A stretch of 64,000 nucleotides of DNA. Origin: Clostridia bacterium. Lineage in GTDB: Bacteria > Bacillota > Clostridia > Christensenellales > Borkfalkiaceae. Numbering within the stretch: position 1 is the first letter of the stretch; each line of letters begins with the position of its first letter. Made by a program: the position numbers and the translations under genes. The DNA is taken from NCBI GenBank assembly GCA_017456055.1, contig JAFTKC010000006.1, forward strand, positions 1 through 64,000, read 5' to 3'. Shown one piece after another: positions 54,184-62,054 of this stretch. The notes under the pieces are model-generated. The model saw only the letters and a list, made by a program, of their open reading frames with translations. It ran no database searches and was not told the origin of the DNA.

Positions 54184-54690
54184 ATGGCAAGAAAATTAGG
54201 ATTAAACGCAACCCAAAGAGTTGCTCTAATAAAGAACCAAGCAACTGCTCTTTTATGGTATGGTAAAATCGAAACCACCGAAGCAAGAGCAAAAGAAGTT
54301 GCTAGCTACGTAGCAAAAATCATTACGCTTGCAATTAAAACCTTTGACGACGTTGTTGAAACCGAAGTGACCGTTAAGGACGCTAAGGGCAAGGAAACCA
54401 AAAAGACCTTAGTTAAGGACGGCGTTAAAAAGTTAAACGCAAGAAGAAAGATTATTTCTATGGTTAACGATATTCAAGAAGTTAAGGGCTTTAAGGAAAG
54501 CAAGCCAGACTTCAAGAAGAGAACTGCAGACATCAAAAACCCACTTATCGAAAAGATCTTCGACGAATATGCTAAAAAATATGCAGATCGTAAAGAAGAA
54601 AAAGGTCAAGGTGGTGGATACACTAGAATCTACAAACTTGGTCAAAGAAAGGGCGACGCTGCTGAAGTTGCTATCATCGAATTAGTTTAA
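54184..54690 (+). CDS. rplQ: 50S ribosomal protein L17 with internal insertions
   Basis: 168 residues against about 115-125 in most bacteria. The N-terminal RKLGLNATQRVALIKNQATA and C-terminal GGYTRIYKLGQRKGDAAEVA are canonical. Between them lie about 45 extra residues in two blocks: one around VVETEVTVKDAKGKETKK and one around VKGFKESKPDFKKRTADIKN. Both are charged and likely surface exposed. Last gene of the superoperon; followed by a terminator. Confidence 0.95.
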   Translation: MARKLGLNATQRVALIKNQATALLWYGKIETTEARAKEVASYVAKIITLAIKTFDDVVETEVTVKDAKGKETKKTLVKDGVKKLNARRKIISMVNDIQEVKGFKESKPDFKKRTADIKNPLIEKIFDEYAKKYADRKEEKGQGGGYTRIYKLGQRKGDAAEVAIIELV

Positions 54691-54694
54691 TACT

Positions 54695-54727
54695 AAAAAG
54701 ACTGCGTTTTAGCGCAGTCTTTTTTTA
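54695..54727 (+). terminator. Terminator of the ribosomal superoperon
   Basis: AAAAAGACTGCG, TTTTAG loop, CGCAGTCTTTTTTT, 5 nt after the rplQ stop codon. Confidence 0.92.
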
Positions 54728-54771
54728 TTTTAAATTTCATAAATTTCGCCTATAATAAATAAACATATACT

Positions 54772-54993
54772 ATGTTTTTAAGTGAGATTGAATCGGGAAA
54801 ATATTGTGTAATCGTAAACGTTTTAGTAAGCGAAAAATTAAGGGGACGTTTGTTTGAGTTAGGTGTAAAAAAAGGTGAAAAAATTAAAGTCGTTAGAGAA
54901 AGTTATAAAAATTCACCGATAATTATTTTAGTTAAGAACACTTTTTTTGCAATAAGAGAAGAAGACGCAAATAAAATTGAGGTGAAAGAGTAA
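54772..54993 (+). CDS. feoA: FeoA-type ferrous iron transport protein
   Basis: 73 residues, SH3-like FeoA fold: VIVNVLVSEKLRGRLFELGV, KKGEKIKVVRES, then NTFFAIREEDANKIEV. Cytosolic partner of FeoB. No ribosome binding site is visible; a TATAAT at 54751-54756 ends 15 nt before the ATG, so the leader is very short. The -35 region is poor. No Fur box was recognised. Its stop overlaps the feoB start (TAATG). Confidence 0.88.
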   Translation: MFLSEIESGKYCVIVNVLVSEKLRGRLFELGVKKGEKIKVVRESYKNSPIIILVKNTFFAIREEDANKIEVKE

Positions 54994-56972
54994 TGAGAGT
55001 GTGCTTAGTTGGAAATCCTAATTGTGGCAAGACCACTCTTTTTAACTATTTAACTCACTCGTATCAAAAGGTGGGCAATTGGGCAGGTGTGACGGTTGAT
55101 AGTAAGGTTGGCGACTTATTCTACGATAGGTCGGTTAAAGTAGTCGACCTGCCTGGACTATATTCTCTTTCACCAACTTCGCCCGACGAAAAAGTAGTAG
55201 TTGACTACTTAAAAAATAACGCCTTAGATTTAATCGTAAACGTTATCGACGGCACTAATTTGGAGCGTGGCTTATATTTAACTTTGAGTCTTATAAAGTT
55301 AAACTTGCCTATGCTAGTTGCCGTTAATATGGCAGACGAACTTAGAAAAAACGATATAAGCCTTAACGTTAAAAAACTAAAAGAGTTTTTGGGTGTTCCG
55401 GTAGTTTTAATTTCAGCAAGAGCAAAAGAAGGGCTAAAAGAATTAGAGGGCTTTTTTAAGGTCGAAAACACAAGGTCTAAAAATAAAAAACTAGTAAGTC
55501 TTTCTTTTGCTCAAATTCATAATGAAATTGAAAAAGAAATAGATAAAATTATTCAAAAAAAAATCACCCTTACTCAAAAGAACACTGAGAAAATAGATAA
55601 GGTTTTAACTCACGGATTTTGGGGCTTTTTTATCTTTATCCTAGTTATGACCATAGTGTTTTCCTTTACCTTAAAATTAGGTGGCTATCTTGGAGACGAG
55701 TTGATAGGCGTTATTGGTAAAATAAGTGATTTGACGGCGAATTTCGCCCTTAAAAAAGGGGTAAACTTTGCCACCGTTAGTTTGCTTGTTGACGGCGTAT
55801 TTAAGGGAATTGGCTCGGTTTTAAGTTTTCTTCCACACCTTTTGATAATGTTTTCTTTTATGACTTTTTTAGAAGAGAGTGGGTATACTGCGAGAGTGTC
55901 TTTTTTGTTTGACAAGATATTTTCTAGGTTTAACTTAAGTGGAAAGTCGGTTATTCCGTTCGTGCTATCTTTTGGGTGTAGCGTTAGTGGAATAGAGGCT
56001 AGCAAAGTTATAGAAAACAGAAAGGAAAGGGAGGCGACTATTATGCTTGCGCCGTTTATTCCTTGTGGTGCAAAGATGGCAATTTTAGGGTGGTTTTCCT
56101 ATAGGTTTTTAGGTGGAAGCGTGTTGCTTGCTCTTTTGTCCTACTTTATTAGTATAGTTATCTTGTTTTTGGTAGCAAAGATATTTAAAAAATTTGACAA
56201 GGGGGAAAATAGTGAGGGCTTTATATTAGAACTGCCCGTACTTAGACTGCCGAGATTAAAGAATATACTCTCTGTGCTTTTTATAAAAACCAAAGAGTTT
56301 TTAATAAAGTCGGGAACGGTTATCTTTGCAGTATCTATCGTAGTTTGGCTACTTTCTAATTTTGGACCTAATGGTATTACCTATAAAAATGCCGAAAATA
56401 GTTTCTTGCGCTTATTAGGAGAAGGGTTAAAATATTTATTCTATCCGTTAGGGTTTTCTTCGTGGGAATCTTGCGTTTCCGTGCTTTCAGGACTACTTGC
56501 AAAAGAATCTATCGTGGAAACGCTAGAAATATTATCCGTCGATTTCGATTCGCTATTTTCTAGTCCTTATAAAGCCTTTTCGTTTATGGCGTTTAACCTA
56601 TTTTGTCCGCCTTGCGTGGCAACCTTGGCGATAGCAAAGAGAGAACTTAAAAGCGTTAAAAAACTTTTTAAGATGATAGGTGTTGAATTTGCCGTCGCAT
56701 ACTTGGTTTCTTTTGGGATAAACCTTATAGGGATAATTATTAGTTTAGATATAGGCTTGATTTTATCAATTTTTATTGGTATAATACTTTTAGTAGGTTT
56801 CGCTTTTGCAATAAAGAGAATAGGTAAAGGCGACTGCCAAGATTGTAAAAAGTGTAGGAAAGTTAACTGTGAAATACAAAACCATGTACGACTATATGAG
56901 AGAATCGGAAACGGCGCAAGAAGACGCGTATTTTCCAGAAGAGTGGATGGAAGAGAGAAAACCAACCTCTAA
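54993..56972 (+). CDS. feoB: Ferrous iron transporter FeoB
   Basis: 659 residues. The N-terminal GTPase has G1 GNPNCGKTT (7-15), the switch region WAGVTVDSKVG, G3 DLPGLYSL and G4 VNMADE; polytopic gate domains include FVLSFGCSVSG and APFIPCGAKMAIL. After the last helix (LSIFIGIILLVGFAFAIKRI) comes KGDCQDCKKCRKVNC, which resembles the separate FeoB-associated Cys-rich membrane proteins, apparently fused here. The final 28 residues are basic and overlap another open frame (56869-57030), so the original stop may have been lost. Confidence 0.95.
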   Translation: MRVCLVGNPNCGKTTLFNYLTHSYQKVGNWAGVTVDSKVGDLFYDRSVKVVDLPGLYSLSPTSPDEKVVVDYLKNNALDLIVNVIDGTNLERGLYLTLSLIKLNLPMLVAVNMADELRKNDISLNVKKLKEFLGVPVVLISARAKEGLKELEGFFKVENTRSKNKKLVSLSFAQIHNEIEKEIDKIIQKKITLTQKNTEKIDKVLTHGFWGFFIFILVMTIVFSFTLKLGGYLGDELIGVIGKISDLTANFALKKGVNFATVSLLVDGVFKGIGSVLSFLPHLLIMFSFMTFLEESGYTARVSFLFDKIFSRFNLSGKSVIPFVLSFGCSVSGIEASKVIENRKEREATIMLAPFIPCGAKMAILGWFSYRFLGGSVLLALLSYFISIVILFLVAKIFKKFDKGENSEGFILELPVLRLPRLKNILSVLFIKTKEFLIKSGTVIFAVSIVVWLLSNFGPNGITYKNAENSFLRLLGEGLKYLFYPLGFSSWESCVSVLSGLLAKESIVETLEILSVDFDSLFSSPYKAFSFMAFNLFCPPCVATLAIAKRELKSVKKLFKMIGVEFAVAYLVSFGINLIGIIISLDIGLILSIFIGIILLVGFAFAIKRIGKGDCQDCKKCRKVNCEIQNHVRLYERIGNGARRRVFSRRVDGREKTNL

Positions 56973-57030
56973 GGAAGAATATTTTGATTTTTACGACGAT
57001 ATAAAACTCACTCCAAAAGACGATTGGTAA
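56869..57030 (+). CDS. Small acidic ORF overlapping the feoB 3' end (hypothetical)
   Basis: A 53-codon frame, GTG start: MKYKTMYDYMRESETAQEDA, then YFPEEWMEERKPTSKEEYFD and FYDDIKLTPKDDW. AGGAA lies 8 nt before the GTG; an ATG at 56884 is an alternative. It overlaps feoB by 104 nt in another frame and continues 58 nt past it, ending 13 nt before the terminator. The composition (many Asp, Glu, Tyr) resembles a real soluble protein, whereas the feoB frame in the overlap is Arg-rich and odd. No family recognised; a FeoC-like accessory role is only a thought from position. Confidence 0.55.
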   Translation: MKYKTMYDYMRESETAQEDAYFPEEWMEERKPTSKEEYFDFYDDIKLTPKDDW

Positions 57031-57043
57031 AAAGGCAATATAT

Positions 57044-57070
57044 AAGCCGACCTAAAAAGGTCGGCTTTTT
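57044..57070 (+). terminator. Terminator of the feo operon
   Basis: AAGCCGACC, 6-nt loop, GGTCGGCTTTTT, 14 nt after the small ORF. Its position beyond that ORF supports the ORF being part of the transcript. Confidence 0.9.
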
Positions 57071-57131
57071 CATTTTAAATTTAATAGTTCTAATAGAGAA
57101 AAGTGAAAAGTATATATATTGTGTAAACGAT

Positions 57132-57176
57132 GGGGTTAAAATACGTGAAAATCACTTAAAATTCGACACTAACCCC
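57132..57176. repeat. Inverted repeat upstream of the deacetylase gene
   Basis: GGGGTTA (57132-57138) and TAACCCC (57170-57176) flank an inner GTGA/TCAC hairpin (57145-57155). No T-tract follows. Could be an operator or RNA structure in the 5' region. No clear -35/-10 pair was found here. Confidence 0.4.
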
Positions 57177-57204
57177 AAAAAAGCAACAAAAGGACGATAG
57201 TATA

Positions 57205-57972
57205 ATGTATTGTACTTTCATTAAAAAGAAAACTTTAATAATTACTTTAAGTTTATTTTTAGTCGCCGTATTATCTTTGATTGTTTTATCGGGGAGTGGA
57301 ACGTACGCCGTGTTTTACGGTGGGAATTTAAGAAAATTGCCCATCTACTACGTTAAGACGGGAGAGAAAAAAGTTGCGCTTACTTTCGATTGCGCTTGGG
57401 GAACTGACTATACGGATAAACTTTTAGAAATTATGGAAAATGAAAAGGTCGTTAGCACTTTTTTTACGGTGGAGTTTTGGGCTAGAAAATATCCCGATTA
57501 CTTAAAAAAGATTGATGAAAAGGGGCACGAAATCGGCACTCACTCTTCCACGCACCCGTATATGAGTAAATTAGGAAAAGGGGCTATTGAAAAGGAGTTA
57601 ACTACTTCCTGTGATGCGATTGAGAGCGTGATAAATAAAAAAGTTAAAGTCTTTAGAGCGCCGTACGGCGACTACGACGACCTTTTAATAGATACTGCGA
57701 AAGAACTTGATCTTTTTACTATTCAGTGGGACGTAGATAGTTTAGATTGGAAAAACCTAACTAGTGCTGAAATTCAAAAAAGAGTGCTAAATAAGGTGAA
57801 AAATGGTTCTATCGTATTATTTCATAATCAAGGCTTACATACTGCCGAGGCGCTTTTGCCTATTATAAAAGAACTAAAGAGCAGGGGCTTTGAGTTTACT
57901 ACCGTGAGTCAACTGATTTATAAAGACAATTACCAAATGTCGGTGGACGGCGGACAGGAAAAATGTAATTAA
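57205..57972 (+). CDS. PdaB-like polysaccharide deacetylase
   Basis: 255 residues. One N-terminal hydrophobic segment (about 9-30) anchors an extracellular NodB domain. Motif 1 reads TFDCAWG: the catalytic-base Asp (D62) is kept but the second, metal-binding Asp is Cys, as PdaB-type proteins have Ala there. Motif 2 HSSTH (H113, H117), motif 3 RAPYGDY, then DVDSLDW. PdaB-group enzymes act late in sporulation on cortex peptidoglycan; here it may deacetylate cell-wall glycan, and catalysis is uncertain. AAGGA precedes the ATG. It lies 25 nt before the SSB-like gene. Confidence 0.85.
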   Translation: MYCTFIKKKTLIITLSLFLVAVLSLIVLSGSGTYAVFYGGNLRKLPIYYVKTGEKKVALTFDCAWGTDYTDKLLEIMENEKVVSTFFTVEFWARKYPDYLKKIDEKGHEIGTHSSTHPYMSKLGKGAIEKELTTSCDAIESVINKKVKVFRAPYGDYDDLLIDTAKELDLFTIQWDVDSLDWKNLTSAEIQKRVLNKVKNGSIVLFHNQGLHTAEALLPIIKELKSRGFEFTTVSQLIYKDNYQMSVDGGQEKCN

Positions 57973-57997
57973 AAATTCTTTTGGAGGAAATTTATAT

Positions 57998-58702
57998 ATG
58001 AACAATCAGACAGAAAAAAACAATAAAGTTTTTATTAGTGGGGAAATAGTTAGCGAGGCTGAGTTTTCACACGAAGTTTACGGCGAGGGCTTTTACGAAA
58101 TGAACGTTTTGGTAAAAAGACTCTCTGGACAGGGGGATTTGCTTCCCGTGACGGTATCCGAAAGGCTTATTGCCGATAAAGACCTTAAGGTTGGCAGTAC
58201 CATTAACGCTTTCGGTCAGTTTAGAAGTTATAATAAACTAGTCGATGGAAAAAGTAGACTTATGTTAACCGTTTTCGTTAGAGAATTACTAGATAACCCC
58301 TTGCCAAAAAATCCAAATAGTATAGTTTTATGCGGATATATTTGCAAACCACCCGTATATCGCACCACTCCTTTCAATAGGGAAATTTGCGATATACTAA
58401 TTGCAGTAAATCGCTCTTATAATAAATCCGATTATATTCCTTGTATTGCTTGGGGAAGAAACGCAAGATTTGCTAAAAACTTAGAAGTTGGCGAAAAGAT
58501 TGCAATCTCTGGTAGGATTCAAAGCAGAGAATATCAAAAAAAGTTTAGTGAAGAAGATATTAGAGTAATGACGGCGTACGAAGTTTCCATAAGCAAACTT
58601 GCTGCTTACGATAACGTAGACAACTTCGATATAGAAGAAGAGTTTGACCTTTTGGACTATGCTTGTGATAAGCCTTTAGAAAATTATGAATCTAGTTTAT
58701 AA
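57998..58702 (+). CDS. Two-OB-fold single-stranded-DNA-binding-like protein
   Basis: 234 residues, two SSB-type OB domains. The first is VFISGEIVSEAEFSHEVYGE ... GSTINAFGQFRSY. The second is IVLCGYICKPPVYRTTPFNR ... IPCIAWGRNARFAKNLEVGE, KIAISGRIQSREYQKKF. It ends in an acidic stretch (DNFDIEEEFDLLDYACD) like the protein-contact tails of SSBs. Such tandem-domain relatives occur in Clostridia beside the normal SSB. Their role is unclear (repair, competence or none related). AGGAGG-like GGAGG precedes the ATG. Confidence 0.82.
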   Translation: MNNQTEKNNKVFISGEIVSEAEFSHEVYGEGFYEMNVLVKRLSGQGDLLPVTVSERLIADKDLKVGSTINAFGQFRSYNKLVDGKSRLMLTVFVRELLDNPLPKNPNSIVLCGYICKPPVYRTTPFNREICDILIAVNRSYNKSDYIPCIAWGRNARFAKNLEVGEKIAISGRIQSREYQKKFSEEDIRVMTAYEVSISKLAAYDNVDNFDIEEEFDLLDYACDKPLENYESSL

Positions 58703-58711
58703 ATAAAAAAG

Positions 58712-58745
58712 AAAAGCCCTTTGGCAATTTTGCCAAAGGGCTTTT
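58712..58745. terminator. Bidirectional terminator between convergent genes
   Basis: AAAAGCCCTTTGGCA / TGCCAAAGGGCTTTT, a 15-bp perfect stem with a 4-nt loop, between the SSB-like gene and the minus-strand gene ending at 58757. Confidence 0.92.
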
Positions 58746-58756
58746 ATTATCGCTAT

Positions 58757-61213
58757 TTACTTAAATTTTTTTAGGATAAAGAAACTTGCCGTTCCACAAA
58801 TGCTAGTGATTACCGCTAAAATAATAAGGATATTTCTAACTGCTTGATTTGGAGTGTTAATAAGAGCCGAACTTGCAATAAAGCCGTCTTTCCAACCATC
58901 ATCGTAATATTTAATAGTTAAAACTCCGTTTTTGTTTTCATATACTCTAACCGTTGAAGATTCAATATCGCAAATTTTTTGGGTTAGATCTTTGTCTTGA
59001 TAAACGGCAGTTGCTCTAATTTGCTCGAAAGAATAACTTTCAAGTTGCTTGTTTTGACTTAAAACTTCCACCGTAAAGTTTATTGGAACGTAGCAAGAAA
59101 TTTGCTTTCCGTCAATTTCCACCGAGCAGTAATAAAAGTCCATATCGAGCACCTTAACCGACTCCGTTGGCGAAATCTTAGTGTGTTTATTAAGCATTAA
59201 CTTCTGCCCGTCTAGAGTAATTGCGTGGTCGGTGTTTAGTGTGATAAGCGGGGTGTAGTAGGCGTGTACGGTGGTGTTTGTAAACGCTTCTTTAGGAGCG
59301 GTGGTCTTTTCGATTTGGCTAACCGTTCCTTCTAGTTTATTAGTTAAATACAAGCCGTATTGATCGCCAAGTAGGTATAAATTTAATTTGTTTTCGCAAG
59401 GAACAGGGATTTCCTTTAATAGTAGATATTCGTTTTTAGGACTAACCGCGTCTAAATACTTAAATCCGTTGTCAAACTCTACTGAATATACGCCTGCATC
59501 TACGTTTACTGCGCATCTAGATAGGGAGTTGTTTGGCGCTTGTTCGCCCGTAAAGGTTAAATCGCTAGGCGCTACTATCGAAGAAACGGAGATATTGTCC
59601 ACAACGTCTGTTGAGTATATATACTCTTCATTATTATTTACAAAATATATGGTAGAAGTATCGAGATTTAAGCAAAAATCTTTTACGCTACTTTGACCGA
59701 TTGGATAACTCTTCCACTCTCTCGTCACTGAATTAAGACTTGAAATATCGTATCCGTTGCAGAAATACATTCTTCCACTTAGGTCGGTTATTATCTCTTT
59801 TGCGCCCTTTCTTTCCGAGAAAAATTCAGGCGTGCCGTTTTCAAGATGAGAATCTTTATATACGCCCGAAGCGTTAACTATTAGATAATTTCCTAAAGTG
59901 TCAACTTCAATGAGTTCGTAAGCAAAATTATAGTCTTTAGTTAGATTTATAGAGCCGTCGCTTTCGCTAACTTTGTATACTTTTGACGCCGTTAGGTGAT
60001 TAGTTAGTATGTAAAAATATCCGTTTTTATAACAAATATCTTTAACGTTTCCCTCTATTTCAAGGTCTACCTTTGATTGCTTGTTTATATCGTATATAAA
60101 AGCAGAATTACCTTTTCCACAAACCAAAATCATTTTGCCCATTGCAAATTGTTCCGGCGCGTCGTTTAAAAACAGGTTGGTGAAAGCGTTTTCCGTATAA
60201 TCTATCTTATCGGTGTCTATAATGGTTAATTTATGCTCGTCTAAAACGGCGAGTATATTTTTATATCTCTCTATTGAAAGTGGCTCGGTTATTCTATTGT
60301 AAGCCGTTTTGCCCTTAGCGATTGCCTTTCCCGTGAAAACTAAGCCGTTATCTTTAATTTCAAATTCTTGAACGCTGTCGTTTAGTTTATCAGTCACTAT
60401 AACTAGGTTGTTAGAGAAAGTCACGTCGGTAGGGGTGAGCACCTTTCCTAAATCGTATTTAGATTCTGGAAGAGTCAACTCTTTACTTTCATTATCGGTA
60501 AAGGAATACCTAAAAATCTTTCCGTCGTAAATATAAAATAGCGCGTCTTCTCTAGCAACCATTTTTAGTGGAACTAGATTTTCTAGCACCTTTTGATTTT
60601 CAAAATCACTAAAATCACGTGAGCAAATCTTTCCGTCGCTTATGTAGAATACACTCTTTGAGTTAAGCGCTACAGTTAGGTCGGTTGAGATGGAAAAAGG
60701 AGTGAAGAGCATATTGGTTATAGCTCCGCCACTAGCCTTATATAAAAGCAAATTAGTGCCGTAGGTAGTGGCTAAAATTTCGCCGTTAAAACTGAACGAA
60801 GAGCCACCTATAGAAGAAGAGCCGAAAGATAACGGGCTAACGGCAAAACTAGTTAAATTAACCTTATAAATAGAGCCGTTGTCCGATAAAATTAGGCTAT
60901 TATCGTCAAACCTTTCTACGTGCTTTAGTGAAACAAAATTGTAGTCTGCTTGTGATAAAAGTTTATATTTGCCATCTTTATAAACTACGAGTGAATTGTT
61001 TTCTTGAACGATTGCAGTCACTTCGTCGTCCATATAAGTATTAACTGGGCTAGTTAGGGCGTAAGAATCCCTAGGGGATATAGGCATAATCCTATTTGAC
61101 GGCTCTTCTGCTAACACCTTAGAAGTGGTGGGTAGCAATAGAGCGCCTGCTAACGCCGTAAAGGTCAAAAATAAACTTATTAAAATGCTTGATAGTATAA
61201 TTTTTTTCTTCAT
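58757..61213 (-). CDS. Large secreted, tail-anchored protein (beta-propeller and SH3-like candidate)
   Basis: 818 residues, not a known family to me. The signal peptide ends near TSKVLAEE. About 550 residues of short repeating strands with recurrent 'visual' patterns (YKDGKYKLLS, SDNGSIYKVN, FYISDGKICSRDF, FYIYDGKIFRYSF, YFVNNNEEYIYS) suggest beta-propeller blades. The C-terminal 170 residues (HAYYTPLITLNTDHAITLDG, WKDGFIASSALI) resemble SH3b repeats. It ends in one helix (NILIILAVITSICGTASFFIL) and KKFK, so it is a type I membrane protein. Same layout as the gene at 62055-62783. It has its own promoter. Confidence 0.75.
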   Translation of the reverse strand: MKKKIILSSILISLFLTFTALAGALLLPTTSKVLAEEPSNRIMPISPRDSYALTSPVNTYMDDEVTAIVQENNSLVVYKDGKYKLLSQADYNFVSLKHVERFDDNSLILSDNGSIYKVNLTSFAVSPLSFGSSSIGGSSFSFNGEILATTYGTNLLLYKASGGAITNMLFTPFSISTDLTVALNSKSVFYISDGKICSRDFSDFENQKVLENLVPLKMVAREDALFYIYDGKIFRYSFTDNESKELTLPESKYDLGKVLTPTDVTFSNNLVIVTDKLNDSVQEFEIKDNGLVFTGKAIAKGKTAYNRITEPLSIERYKNILAVLDEHKLTIIDTDKIDYTENAFTNLFLNDAPEQFAMGKMILVCGKGNSAFIYDINKQSKVDLEIEGNVKDICYKNGYFYILTNHLTASKVYKVSESDGSINLTKDYNFAYELIEVDTLGNYLIVNASGVYKDSHLENGTPEFFSERKGAKEIITDLSGRMYFCNGYDISSLNSVTREWKSYPIGQSSVKDFCLNLDTSTIYFVNNNEEYIYSTDVVDNISVSSIVAPSDLTFTGEQAPNNSLSRCAVNVDAGVYSVEFDNGFKYLDAVSPKNEYLLLKEIPVPCENKLNLYLLGDQYGLYLTNKLEGTVSQIEKTTAPKEAFTNTTVHAYYTPLITLNTDHAITLDGQKLMLNKHTKISPTESVKVLDMDFYYCSVEIDGKQISCYVPINFTVEVLSQNKQLESYSFEQIRATAVYQDKDLTQKICDIESSTVRVYENKNGVLTIKYYDDGWKDGFIASSALINTPNQAVRNILIILAVITSICGTASFFILKKFK

Positions 61214-61220
61214 AAACTTA

Positions 61221-61249
61221 ATTTTACCACAAATTTATAATTTTGTCTA
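61221..61249 (-). promoter_or_regulatory. Promoter of the large tail-anchored protein
   Basis: Minus strand: TAGACA (61249-61244), 17-nt spacer, TAAAAT (61226-61221). Confidence 0.65.
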
Positions 61250-61386
61250 TATAAAGAATTTATATATTTAAAATAAAAACGAATTAAAAGAAAGTTCAAT
61301 GAAAAAATTTTTTAAAATTTATGGTTAGAGCGTCATATTATGACTGAAACTGACAAAGTAGGGGTGTATTATCGTAAGTGAAAAAG

Positions 61387-61400
61387 CGAACAAATGTTCG
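61387..61400. promoter_or_regulatory. LexA/DinR-type SOS box
   Basis: CGAACAAATGTTCG is an exact fit to the Gram-positive LexA operator CGAAC(R)N(R)(Y)GTTCG. It lies 161 nt before the ATG of the unknown gene at 61562 and 174 nt from the divergent start. Operator function is inferred from the consensus only. Confidence 0.65.
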
Positions 61401-61463
61401 TAAAATTAGTAAAGTGTATTCAAAAACACAATAAAAATCAAGTATAATATGACAAAAAAATTG

Positions 61464-61496
61464 ATATTTGAACAAGAATAACTTATATTTGAACAA
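61464..61496 (+). repeat. Two direct repeats spaced two helical turns apart
   Basis: ATATTTGAACAA occurs at 61464-61475 and 61485-61496, 21 bp apart (start to start), so on the same DNA face. They lie 18 nt upstream of the -35 of the next gene. An activator or repressor site is plausible. Confidence 0.45.
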
Positions 61497-61513
61497 ATAT
61501 CGACATAGAAAGA

Positions 61514-61541
61514 TTGATTTTTGAAAACAATAGGGTATAAT
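61514..61541 (+). promoter_or_regulatory. Promoter of the 163-residue unknown protein
   Basis: TTGATT (61514-61519), 16-nt spacer, perfect TATAAT (61536-61541), followed by GGAGG at 61551. Confidence 0.7.
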
Positions 61542-61561
61542 CAAAATCACGGAGGAATTAA

Positions 61562-62053
61562 ATGAACGTACTACATACTAAAACCTTTTTATACGCATAT
61601 CCACACCTACTTGAGATTGCCGAGCAAATCGATAGACTCGTTGAAAAGAAGGCATTATCTTCGCTTTCTAACTGCTTGCCAGCAATGACTCAATACGACG
61701 AAATTATCACGATGACCTTTGAAAAGGACGTACTTTTCGTTCTTAAAAAAGAGTGTGATAAAATTCTAAGCAAGTTTGCTGAAGAAGAGTTAAAATACTT
61801 TGAGTATAAGTATTTTAGAAGAAAGCCAAAGAGTTATTTTGATGGCTTTGAAACGCAAACGAGAGCCTATTTTAGAAAGCAGGTTAGCCTAGCGAATAAA
61901 TTTTCAAAAAGGCTAGAAAAAGCGGGGATAGACGATAAGTTTTTTACGGAAAAATGCCTAACTATTGAGTTTTTCCGTCAACTTTTAAAAAGGACGGAAG
62001 AAAGAGAAAGAATTGCTTATAAAAATAAAGTGAGAGCAGAAAAGGTATTATAA
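61562..62053 (+). CDS. Unknown helical protein downstream of an SOS box
   Basis: 163 residues, predicted all-alpha, soluble, highly charged. The middle block EEELKYFEYKYFRRKPKSYF followed by RAYFRKQVSLANKFSKRLEK and a final EERERIAYKNKVRAEKVL recalls the helical, sigma-factor-like or ArpU-like regulators seen in Firmicutes, but no HTH can be stated with confidence. GGAGG sits 6-7 nt before the ATG. Tail to tail with the next gene: the two stop codons are one base apart, with no terminator between. Possible regulation by LexA and by the direct repeats upstream. Confidence 0.7.
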   Translation: MNVLHTKTFLYAYPHLLEIAEQIDRLVEKKALSSLSNCLPAMTQYDEIITMTFEKDVLFVLKKECDKILSKFAEEELKYFEYKYFRRKPKSYFDGFETQTRAYFRKQVSLANKFSKRLEKAGIDDKFFTEKCLTIEFFRQLLKRTEERERIAYKNKVRAEKVL

Positions 62054-62054
62054 T

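Larger units (their letters stand above)
61250..61561. other. Regulatory intergenic region without a gene
   Basis: About 310 nt between divergent genes. Besides the minus-strand promoter it contains an SOS-box palindrome, a pair of direct repeats and the plus-strand promoter (annotated separately). No convincing ORF; the open frame on the minus strand has unusual composition and lacks a ribosome binding site. Confidence 0.6.

Noticed and set aside
61338-61550. 70-residue open frame on the minus strand
   Set aside because: Runs across the SOS box, the repeats and the plus-strand promoter, lacks a ribosome binding site and is extremely Phe/Leu/Tyr-rich.
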